This document shows positions 54,946-64,000 of a stretch of 64,000 bases of DNA, in pieces (position 1 is the stretch's first letter; every line of letters starts with the position of its first letter). The stretch is from Eudorina sp. 2006-703-Eu-15 (lineage: Eukaryota; Chlorophyta; Chlorophyceae; Chlamydomonadales; Volvocaceae), in contig BDSI01000111.1 in NCBI GenBank assembly GCA_003117195.1, positions 176,501 to 240,500 of the forward strand, in the 5' to 3' direction. Below the pieces are notes generated by a model. That model was not told the DNA's origin, made no database searches, and worked only from the letters and a program-made list of their open reading frames with translations. Made by a program: the position numbers and the translations under genes.

Positions 54946-56420
54946 ATGGGTGCACAACACATAACGGATGCACTCTCGGTCGTCATATGGAGTTTGGTAG
55001 TCCTAATTGGAATATGCGCTATTGCAGCAATTACGCTAGCAGTTCTGCATTTCAAGGAAAACCTTTTGATCAGAACAGCTCTTCCAATGGACGCTTCGCC
55101 GCGGATGAAAATGGAGATTGCACAAGCGGTAAGGCATTCGCGCGTCTTGCTCGCGGCTTTCAGCACTGGGAAGACATGTTTTGCATCCTCGCTTGCTGTT
55201 ATCCAAGCGCGTATGGTACAGCGGCTACATAGCGCTGTTGTGCCCTGAGCACGCGAGGCCGCCGGAGTGCGGCGTTTCGTTCCTGCCTGAAAAGTCCGTT
55301 CGTCCGTTTCAGGGCCCGGGGCCGCTTGCCCAACCGCCTAAACCCTTTTCCGGTGTATCCTTTGTTCCCTCCGTCGCGGTAAACAACGGTTTGAACGACA
55401 TCGCGCTGGCGACGCCAGGTTGCGTTCCGTCAGGCGCCCACCCGCTCACTGCCGTGCAACGTGTCTTCGGCCACGCAGCGACGCAAGCGCGGCGCTGGCA
55501 CCGGCGCCACCAGCGGCGACAACATCGCAAAGGGCGGCAAGCTGCAACACCGGCCGAACAGCGGCTGCAGCCTCGCTGGGTCCAACGTCGATCAGTTCGA
55601 ATCCAGCAGTATGTTCGACACGCAGGTAAGTGGGTCACGGTGGGACAATCAAGCAGCTGGCCATAGCGACAGCACTGATGCAGCTTTTGATTGCAAGCGA
55701 TCGCAACGGCATCCGAGTGTCTAGGTACGCGCCCGGGACGGTCCATGCTAGGGAACTCGACGTGTGCAGTTACAGCTGACCACGTGGGCGGGTGAGGTTT
55801 GGGTCCTCGGAAACTTCGAAGCATATTGCCACCCGCGCTTACACGCATTTTGGCCATGGCGCGGCTGCGGTGCGTATCCCGCTGCATTGTGGCCCTTTGC
55901 CTAAAGCATGGCCGCTGCAATGTCCATTTCCGTTGCCGGGCCGCGATGCAGGAGAGCATGGGCTCGGCGATGGTGCGCGAGATCCTGGGCAGCGTGGACG
56001 CCAAGTAGGTGGACTGCACCCGCCATGAATACGACGTGGCGTGGCATGGTCGGACATGACGTGATCGTGACATCCGTGACATGGGACATTGGACATATAC
56101 GAAACATCAAAGAGGGGCGCGGTGACGCGCGGAGTTTAGGCGTCTAGGAGCACGTCCCAACCTGCGGCCGCCCGGGGTAATCTTTTCTCCTGCCGTCTCG
56201 CCACCCTACCATGCCGTCCCGCCACCCTACCATGCCGTCCCGCCACCCTACCATGCCGTCCCGCCACCCTACCATGCCGTCCCGCCACCCGCGCTCGATC
56301 CCCCCCTTCTCTGCCGCCCCCCGCAGTCAGATCCGCGAGACCCAGGTGCTGCTCAGCTCCTTCAACTGGGACCTGGAGGAACTGCTCCATGAGGAGTTGC
56401 TGCAGGGCCGAACGGGGTGA
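54946..56420 (+). CDS. Small single-pass membrane protein, function unknown
   Basis: Five-exon model, 180 aa: 54946-55128, 55313-55378, 55479-55625, 55952-56004, 56327-56420. Residues 11-35 form one hydrophobic segment (SVVIWSLVVLIGICAIAAIT). The middle is Pro/Ser/Gly-rich (GPGPLAQPPKPFSGVSFVP, GSNVDQFESSSMFDTQ). The C-terminus is a short helical region (SMGSAMVREILGSVDANQIR then LLSSFNWDLEELLHEELL) whose shape recalls CUE/UBA-type helices, but I would not assign it. Donors are GTAAGG, GTAAAC, GTAAGT and GTAGGT, and phases are consistent throughout. The start lies 91 bp beyond the 3' LTR of the TRIM-like element, so the insertion is in its promoter, 5' UTR or a 5' intron. Confidence 0.65.
56200..56290. 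repeat. 21-bp minisatellite (CGCCACCCTACCATGCCGTCC)n
   Basis: About four to five units in the last intron of the small membrane protein gene, about 40 nt upstream of the exon 5 acceptor. Confidence 0.9.
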
Positions 56421-57274
56421 GGGGGCCCGCGTTAGCGGGACGGCGAGGGCGTGCAGATCCCAGTCGGAGGGCCAGCCTCTCGCGGTCGCCCGACATGCAG
56501 CCCTGCGCGTCGCGCGCACCGGCGGCTTTCATTGCGAGCTCTGCGGCCGGCGGCGGGCTGTGTACCGAGCGGCGCGGGCCAGCGCCTTGGCGCGGCGGAC
56601 ATGGCTTGGGGCCGCCGATGCAAGACAGTGATGATGGTGTTTGGCTTGGGAACATGGGTATATAACCAGCGCGACGCATTCAACATCGCGCATGATACTG
56701 CACGAAGCCGTGGTGCTGTTATGGGATGAGCAGATGAGCAGGGTCTGACTTCTGAGCGTCTCGGAGAGGTTAGGGCGCGGTGCCGCCGCACGGCAGCGAT
56801 CACTGCATCGGCGCGAATTGACGCACGACTGGTCTGTGTACAGGTCTGGGTGAATGAAGGCGGCTGTAGGAGCATTTGGCAGTCGACCAATTAGGCATGG
56901 CGAGCACGTCGGGCATGAGAAAGCACGTTGATAATGGGAACTCTGTTGTGAGAGAGGGCCGGTATTCACGAGGTTGTTGTTGTTGGTGGTGGAGGTGCAG
57001 CAACAGCAGCAGCATTGTTGATGTTGGCGTGTCGGGGGGAAATGAGGAAGGACGGGGGACATTCAGGATGTATGAGTGCGTAGATCGGAGGTGCACTGGC
57101 GGTCGGGTGCGTGGAGTGAAGTCTGTTATTCAAAGGCATCAAGAGGATGAAAGAAAGAGGGGGAGGAAGGGAGGGAGCGTGGAGTGAAGGCAATGCGATT
57201 TCGTGAAATGCTGCAATGCTGACCAATGTGCAACCTCCCCCCCCGTCCACCTGATGCATGCGGTGTCATTGTCT

Positions 57275-57315
57275 GACGTCATTGGCTGACGTCATTGGCT
57301 GACGTCATTGGCAGA
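57275..57315. promoter_or_regulatory. Three tandem TGACGTCA palindromes each followed by TTGGC
   Basis: The 13-bp unit TGACGTCATTGGC occurs three times head to tail. TGACGTCA is the canonical palindromic CRE-type bZIP site, and ATTGGC is an inverted CCAAT box. Which gene it would serve is unclear, as none is called within 0.8 kb. Confidence 0.55.
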
Positions 57316-58599
57316 CGACATGATCGGAAAATAAAGATGACATACCGTATCACACCACGATCTGCCCTCGCTAATGAGGCAGTGGTCGCTGCTGCCTTCA
57401 GCATTGTTCAGCGGCCCGACACGGGACAGACGGTGCGGCCAGCCAGCAACGTGCGCTGAGCTTAGCTGAGGTGGATTGGGCGGGCGGGGTGTCTGCATCG
57501 TGGTGATGAGAAGCGGAACTGCCCGATCGCATGCATTGGCACTTTTTTTGCGCGGCGTGAAATGAAAACTCTATGAGAATGGATGGTTGGGGGCGGGGCA
57601 CAAAGCGACGCTGGCTGCGGTTGGGGGAAGATTCGGAGGGGTCGGGATAGCGGAGAGCGATCGAGAAAGAAAGTGAGAAAGAGCGCCCCGCAGGTACGCG
57701 TCCTGAGCGCGAGCGGGGGTTGGCTCGAGTGCACACCGATGGTTGGCCACACCGGGGGGGTGGGTACGTCCGGATACACCCAGCCCGATGCCACCGGCGG
57801 GCACCGATGATACGCACCGGTGGTGCGATAATCGGCGTCTGGGGGGTTTTGAGGAGCAACAAGCGAGCGCTAGGGGATGCGTGCCTGCGGGCGGGTTCTG
57901 GCGATCGACACATCGGTCATGCGTCGGCTCCAACATGGAGACAGTCGATGCTTCCTCATCCGACCTGATGAGGTTATTTATTTATTTATTTCGAGCGCAT
58001 GCGCGGTCTGCGTTCGGTGGGAGCTCCGTCTTGGGCCGGCGTGTGAGCACGTTGCGTGCGTGCGTCTATGTCTGTCTGTCGGTGCTCTGCGAATGCGGAT
58101 CCCTCTTGAGACAGGCACGTCCGATTTGTGTGTGATGCGTGTGTTGAATGAGAAGCCCACCCAGAATGATGCGTGTGTGTGTGTGCGTTTGTGTGTGTTC
58201 GAAGGCAGGCAGAGCAGGAGCGTGTGTGTTTAGAAGTGCAACCCGCAGGAGCGTGTGTGTGTGTTACATATCTGACCGGGCCTGGCGCTCACCAACGGCT
58301 GCTAACCCAGCCCTAACGAAAAGACCGCCGAAGCGTGTGTGTGTGAGTGTGTCTGCTTGTGCGGGAGCGATGTGATCTCAGTGCGCCATCGAAGACAGCG
58401 GACTACTCGCTTCGTTCGCCTCAAAAAAGAAAGCGCACGTGTGACCGCTTAGGGTGGAAGCACCGCGGAGTCGCGAGTGCTTCTGCCGCTCGTGCGAACG
58501 CGCGCCTGTTCGGTTGCGACTGCCCGCCCAGCCTCGTGCGTGTACGGCAGCTCATGTGCAACTCCGTCACAAGTAAGGGCGGGGGTCTAGGACGTGTAT

Positions 58600-58680
58600 T
58601 TGTTCGACGCACTACCTGCGGCGACAGTGTGCGCGCGGCTACGGCGCTTGCGGTTCGATGGAGTGCAGCTCACTCAGGTC
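58600..58680 (+). other. Possible isolated leucine-rich-repeat-like exon
   Basis: Frame reads PAATVCARLRRLRFDGVQLTQ-like sequence ending at CAG before GTCAGG, resembling the exon ends of the F-box/LRR-like gene at 47-52 kb. No neighbouring exon could be joined, so it may be a relic or chance. Confidence 0.2.
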
Positions 58681-61600
58681 AGGCAGGGAGTTGCTCGTCT
58701 ATTAATAATGCCATGCCCTGTGCTGGGTATGATGGCGTCGTGTGAGTCCGGTGTCCGGTGTCCGGCTACATGGCAGCGTGCGTGCATGCGTGTGTGCGTG
58801 CTACGCGAGGGGCGCGACAGTGCCCCGCAGGTGCCCGTATGCCCCGCAATAAGTCTCGCTCCTTACCCAGCCGTGGTGCCATGGGGCCAGTGTGTTAGTA
58901 TGTTAGTGCGTGCGCCGACACGCAACGCACCCTCTGTCGGGTCTGCTGATAGCCGCAGCTGTCAGGGTTCTCTGACACGCCGCTGGATGCAGCGCGACAG
59001 ACTTTAGTTGGCCTTTTGTCGGTTTTCGTTGCCGGCATGAAGTAAGAGGTGATCGACATGACATGATCTGAGAAGCCTGGTCGTGGCTTCCCGGCGGTGC
59101 ATGTCACAGGTGCACCGCTCTGCCGGTGTGAGGCTGAGGGGAGGGCCCTTTGAGGCGGCGGGATGCGGGGGGGGGGGCCCGGGGCAGCTGAGGGCTTGGC
59201 GCTGCGTGCAGCGCTTCGTTTTGTCGCCACCAGAGCCGCACCACCACCACCACCACCAGCAACAACAATCATGAGATTGACATCATCAACAACAGCAGCT
59301 GCGGCTGCGGCTGCGGCTGCGGCTGCAGCTGTGCGCGGGGGGGGGGATCGGCGGGGGTGGTCTGATACCGTATGCGAGTCGGCCCCCGTTGGTGATAGCT
59401 GGTTGGCCGAGTTGAGGTGTTGCGCCGGGGAGTGGGGAGGAGGGCTGAACTCGTTGGCCGCGCGCATTCGCACAGCTCGGATGGAACGACGTCCCTGCTG
59501 GTGCACGAGTTGGCCAACAGGTCGAAAGCTGCGCCGGCGCCACGTGTCCCGAGGTACGGACGCTGTCACGATGTCCCTACGTAACGCAAGCACGGTGACG
59601 TGAAGCAAGGTGGCATTGTGCACTTCCTTTCTCCCCACCCACCCCTTGCGGACTCCTCGCCTACCTACCGACCTATCGGGCCCACCACCACTCGATCTGC
59701 GCCGGCTGCTGGCGGCCTCCGAGTCCATATCCGCTGGAGGGGGCTACTGTGGTGTTGGGACGCGGAGGGGCGAGAGCGGGGGGCATGCCGCACGGGGCTG
59801 GGTCGCTTGCGCCGCATGGCAACGTCCGCGCGGCTCTGACGATCGGCCGAACCGCGCACAGCGGGGGCAGCAGTGACGCACAGTGACACGCAGGGCAGGG
59901 CAGGTGAGGGGGTCGCTCTGCACATGCAAATCTGTACATGTATCCCCGGGGGGGGGGGGGAGGGCGAGTATGTGTAGGGCAAGGAGTTGCCCGAGCGAGC
60001 TACCGTAGCTAGTCGTCTAGCGACGGAGCGCGGCTGCGTGTGTGCGCACTTATGTGTATATGCGCAGGATCTAATAATTGTAATAACAATAAACTAATAA
60101 CGATACCGTACGTGTGCGTCGATCGTGTGCATTGCGCATGCATGACTTTGCTTACGCGCTGTCTATAGTAGTAGGTGTGCCGCGGCTGTGCCCGAGGGCC
60201 ACGCACCTTATCTGTCGGGTTGCGGACCTCGTCGAGTTCACATACGCACACGGATGGATGGATGGATGGATGGATGGATGGATGCGGCAGGTGTCTGCTG
60301 CCTGGGGGGGAAAGGCGGGAGGGCTGCAAACATAACCCGTGCTCGCTGCTGCTGGGCAATGGCCTCTGGTCTCTGCCCCGGTGATACTGTTGATGTGAGC
60401 GGGCGTGCTGTCCAATAATAATAGAGCGCGATGCGTGCACGATTGGGGGTTGCGTTACGCACCACGATTCCACCGCATGGGGTGATTTGGTGTGGATCGT
60501 TATCGGGAGCGAGGAGGGTAGGCCCGCTCGCAGCATTTGCGGTTTGCGGTGCGCCGCGGCTGCTGACCTGCGGAAATGATACGACCAGCGAACATGAACC
60601 GCATGTGTGCTCGTGCCTCGTGGTGTGCCCTAACCACGTGGCGTGTGAGGATCAATCAACTACAGGAGGTTGACGCTAGCTGCGCTGTGCGCTGTCGCAG
60701 AGCGGATCTGCGTCTATCCGCGTCTCGGCGTGCGTGATTCACTAGCAAGCAGCTACCACAAGTAGCGAAGTAGCAGGCGCGCAGCAGCAGCTGGTGCGGT
60801 TGTGTCAGGCTTTTGAGTCCGTAACTCCACGGCCATTCACCCCGGATTCCTTGCACTTCCTCTGCGTGCTCTTGTCGGCATACCGCGGGTACCGTGGCGA
60901 TTGCGGGGTTGGGTGAGAACCCTACACGACCGGGGGTGGCTAGGGAGAAGCACCTGCACGCAGTCCCGGACTAAGTCCGCACGAGATGCCGGTTGGGGAG
61001 TCGGAATGAGGACGTACGGGCGGCGACAGAACGTACGTACCGCCGTGCGCACACCGACCTCGTTCGGCCTGCCGTAATCCAGATCAACCTACTCAGTAGG
61101 CGACGTGGGGCGCGGACGCTGGGGGGGGTTCGCATGATGTGCCCTTTTCGGTCTCGCCCGCCCGCAGACACACGGACAACGCTATGAGGAGGGTAGATGG
61201 TGGATTCGGGGACGGCCCGTGGGTCAGTCATAAAAGCAGGGATTGGAGTTGCACGCTTGATGGTGTCCAAGTTTTGCGCGGGTTGTCGTCGGGCGGCGGG
61301 CGCCTGGCGCACAAAGCGCAAGAGAGAAGGTAGATGTATGTCAGGTCTTCTCGCCTAGCGTCATTTGTCCCTTCTTCATTTAGCCACCCCATTTCACATT
61401 CTGCACATATAGTGCAGCTATCAGCATTATGGTAGGCTGTGCCTCATTTCCTCTATCTGCTTAAAGCTCTACCTGCGTCGTAGTTCGCTTCCATGTCATC
61501 CGCGAACCGTCCGTTTCTTTAGTTCGGTTGAAAGCTCGAAACCTAACCTCATTTCTCGTTCTGCACATGCACGTTGATTTTTTAGCAATAACGTACTAAC

Positions 61601-61862
61601 AGCAGGGAAGTCAGGTTCCAGCTACGAGAACCTTGTTTTTGTTTTCACCTCTTGACTCGCAAATCCTGATCAGGCATCTAGTACACACATGAAGAATGCC
61701 GACAGGAAATTTTTAGCACTTCCATCAATTTTTAAAAATTGCCGGCCCGGCGCCATAATTGTCCTGGAGGGTCATGTGTTGAGGTTTGAACACGACGCCT
61801 TCATATCATTTGCAAAATGCCCATGCAGCTCCCCTGCCTGACTACCGGTATCGTTGCATAAG

Positions 61863-63905
61863 ATGGGTTGCAGCTCGTCTATTGAGGCTCAGCGGCCGGG
61901 AGCACTTTCGATACAGTCCGTTGATGCCCGACCAAACATTGAGGTTGTCGAAGCACGCCCAGAGGCCGAGCGGCCTTACACTAACACAGAAGGTGGATTT
62001 CGGCATACCAAATCTACTCCCCAGCCCGCGGAATCAGCCGCAGAAGTCCCGAACGTCCCAACACCTCCCGGCAGTCGGCCGTCTTCGGCCGCCTTCAAGC
62101 AGCTCCTGACCACACGGAAGTGGAAGATTCTAATGGACTGGTGCGGCTGGCACGACAAAGACCAGTTTGGCTTCCAGCAGCCTGCCATCCGCGACATCGT
62201 TGGTCCGAATGGGCGCAGCAGACTCGGCGGCCACGAACGCCCGCACGAATACCAGGTGGGACACCACGTCATTATCGGAGCCTTGCCATCTAAAAAACGG
62301 CGGATGACCATCGCGCGGCCGTACCGGTAGGCTCCCACGGTTCCCTTTACTCCCCAACCTGGTGAACGAACAAAGCGAACGATACATGTTTTCCCAATAC
62401 CGCTGGCTTACTGCCCGTCGTCTGACTCCTCTCTAGGACCCCGCCCTGACTCCTCTATCGATCTCTAGCCCCCCGCCCTGACTCCAGGAGGGCGCTGCTG
62501 CCCGATCCCTGTCCACAGGTCTGTCCACCGGCAGTCCCAGGCTTGGTCTGGCGGTTTGCTCAGCACTCCACTTGTGATGCTGACCCGCCAGTGACCCGCT
62601 GTGGGAAATCAAAAGGGCGCCGACACCCGCAACCCGCCTTGGGAAGCACACCCACCCACTGGTTTCACTGCATACTGAGTTATGCAGGGTGTGCCCGGGT
62701 TCGTTCTTCGAGTTTATTTATTTTTCTCAATTTAACCACCCACTGGTTTCACACTCTGTTCGCTTATCGCGGCTCAGCAGTTTCCTGATGCACCTGCCCG
62801 CTGGGTGGACCCGGCCGCTGCACTGCACTGCGCTGCACTGCACTGCCTGCACACCTACGTACGGCACCCCCTGCTCGCCCACCCAGGTGGCGGTCAGCTT
62901 CCCGGGGGCGGAGTTCGTCAAGGGGGAGCACGGGCACTGCAGCAACTTGACGGACTCGCGGGGCCGACTCATCGCCACCAACGGCGCGGAGATGGCGGAG
63001 GCGGTCCGTGGGTGGCTGGTGGAGGACTGGCTGGGCGGCGATGCGCGACGGGGTGGGCGGGTGGGGCCGTGTGTGGGCGTATGTAGCGAGAAATAAAGCC
63101 GCTGTGGGTGTTACGCTGTACGACAGCAGATGCGTGTGCGGCAGGTGCACGATACCAGGAACATGGACGTTGCGTTGCATACATCGCTAGTCACGGCTCG
63201 TAGCTAGCGCCACAGCGCGCGTGGTTGTTCGACTCCCTAACTCGTCCCTGCCCGCAGGTTTGACCCACGTCTTCATCGACAAGCTCAACCTGCAGCACTG
63301 CGCCGGCAGCGTGCGCGCGGTCAACTTCGGGCGGGGCAACCCGCACGCATACGCGGTGCTCAACGAGAACTGGGCCATCTACCTTCGGGTATGCCAGGGG
63401 CGTTCCTCGTTAAGGGAGCGGTGGTGCAGCAAGGGGCCCGGGGGGGACACGCTCGGACTCGGTGCGTCGTCCCACAAAAAGCATCTCGTCAGTCAGTCAG
63501 TCAGTCAGTCAGTCAATTAGTCAGTCAGCCTAACAGTAGGCTTCCGAGGTCAGACCCTCTTGGCGCGGTGCAGGCCCCCTGGCCAAGGAAAGCCGCATGT
63601 TCTTAGAACCGACTCGACCCACATGCTCGTCCAGGGGGGTACATCAGCGTGTGCAGCACGACGGGGGGCTGGCGCGCCTGGCGGGGTCTGCCGTAGACGG
63701 CATCCACGCGGCTGCCTGCAACCGTTACATGGTGGACCCTACCCTAAGGCCCCCGACTGGGCGATCTCCACGTGGTGTGCGGCTGCGCCAGATAGACAAG
63801 CGAGCGAGTGGCTGCACCCGTCCGGCTGCTCGGCCGCCGGCTTGCGTGCGTGGGCGGGCTGGCGGGCGGGCCCACCGATCCGTGGCGACCCGGCAACCGA
63901 ATTGA
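61863..63905 (+). CDS. Probable N-myristoylated protein of unknown function
   Basis: Four-exon model, 312 aa: 61863-62255, 62887-63052, 63258-63388, 63657-63905. It begins MGCSSSIEAQ, a textbook N-myristoylation site with a palmitoylatable Cys, so membrane attachment is likely. Residues 12-85 are Pro/Glu/Ser-rich and probably disordered. A globular part follows (RKWKILMDWCGWHDKDQFGF), then VAVSFPGAEFVKGEHGHCSN, GAEMAEAVRGWLVEDWL, LTHVFIDKLNLQHCAGSVRA and LNENWAIYLR. I recognise no family. Exon 4 (HDGGLARLAGSAVDGIHAAA) is the weakest part; the gene could instead continue with a different exon or run past the window. Intron phases 0, 1 and 0 are consistent. Confidence 0.6.
63486..63532. repeat. 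(CAGT)n tetranucleotide repeat
   Basis: About ten imperfect CAGT units in the last modelled intron of the MGCSSS gene. Confidence 0.85.
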
Positions 63906-64000
63906 AGCGCCCACCGAACGAACTCCCTTAGGTCCGCCTTGGCGCGGCTCCGAAACCGATCTGTCCGGACGTCCCTCCCCCTTGTGCTCTTGTGCGGGCG
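63906..64000. other. Window end, nothing called
   Basis: GC-rich sequence after the provisional stop of the last gene. It may be its 3' UTR or a further exon. Confidence 0.4.

Larger units (their letters stand above)
56421..61862. other. 5.4-kb region without a recognised gene
   Basis: Open frames are short and conflict between strands. Noted contents are a triple TGACGTCA cluster at about 57275-57315, TTTA repeats at 57971-57990, GTGTGT-rich stretches at 58160-58360, a plus-strand leucine-rich stretch at about 58600-58680 (LRRLRFDGVQLTQ followed by a GT), a GCTGCG/GCAGCT run at about 59295-59335, and GGAT repeats at about 60250-60285. From about 61330 the GC content falls, as expected for the 5' flank of the gene at 61863. 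Confidence 0.5.

Noticed and set aside
1..64000. CRISPR arrays, bacterial operons, riboswitches or phage genes
   Set aside because: The many direct repeats are contiguous tandem repeats without unique spacers, and the gene structures are clearly eukaryotic.

Overview
The window looks like nuclear DNA of a chlamydomonadalean (volvocine-type) green alga. It is GC-rich and its genes are cut by many short GT-AG introns. TGTAA, the usual green-algal polyadenylation signal, is present, and several proteins carry the Pro/Ser-rich linkers typical of volvocine wall and matrix glycoproteins. No tRNA, rRNA, CRISPR array or bacterial-type operon was seen. All exon models below were built by hand from splice sites, reading phase and family resemblance, with no transcript data.

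Layout. 1-4.7 kb holds two oppositely oriented pieces of decayed non-LTR retrotransposon. 6.2-11.7 kb (+) is an eight-exon secreted protein with two WSC domains and two LamG-like domains, and 14.6-16.5 kb (+) is a smaller paralogue with one LamG-like domain. From 18.9 to 46.5 kb four genes lie on the minus strand: a KAPA synthase of biotin synthesis with a peroxisomal-type C-terminus (18.9-26.5), an endonuclease/exonuclease/phosphatase-family protein (28.1-34.7), a TauD-type 2-oxoglutarate/Fe(II) dioxygenase (36.8-42.4), and a putative plastid membrane protein (44.2-46.5). The first three have introns packed with micro- and minisatellites and with a dispersed short motif. From 47.3 kb genes lie on the plus strand: an F-box/leucine-rich-repeat-like protein (47.3-52.0), an intact miniature LTR retroelement (53.6-54.9), a small single-pass membrane protein (54.9-56.4), a long stretch with no recognisable gene (56.4-61.9), and a probable N-myristoylated protein of unknown function (61.9-63.9).

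Most notable points. (1) A recurrent 20-60 bp motif, core GGAAATTGGTAGACATATT, sits in at least eight introns of three adjacent genes, nearly always antisense to the gene and mostly 30-145 nt upstream of the 3' splice site. (2) A 1.2-kb TRIM-like element has identical 230-bp LTRs, a 5-bp target duplication and an initiator-tRNA-Met-like primer site, and sits about 90 bp upstream of a start codon. (3) The WSC/LamG genes use only phase-1 introns, so each exon or exon pair is a shuffle-able module. (4) Two introns appear to be GC-AG. The genes do not form a pathway; the linked features are the two tandem WSC/LamG paralogues and the shared intron repeat content of the 18-42 kb genes.
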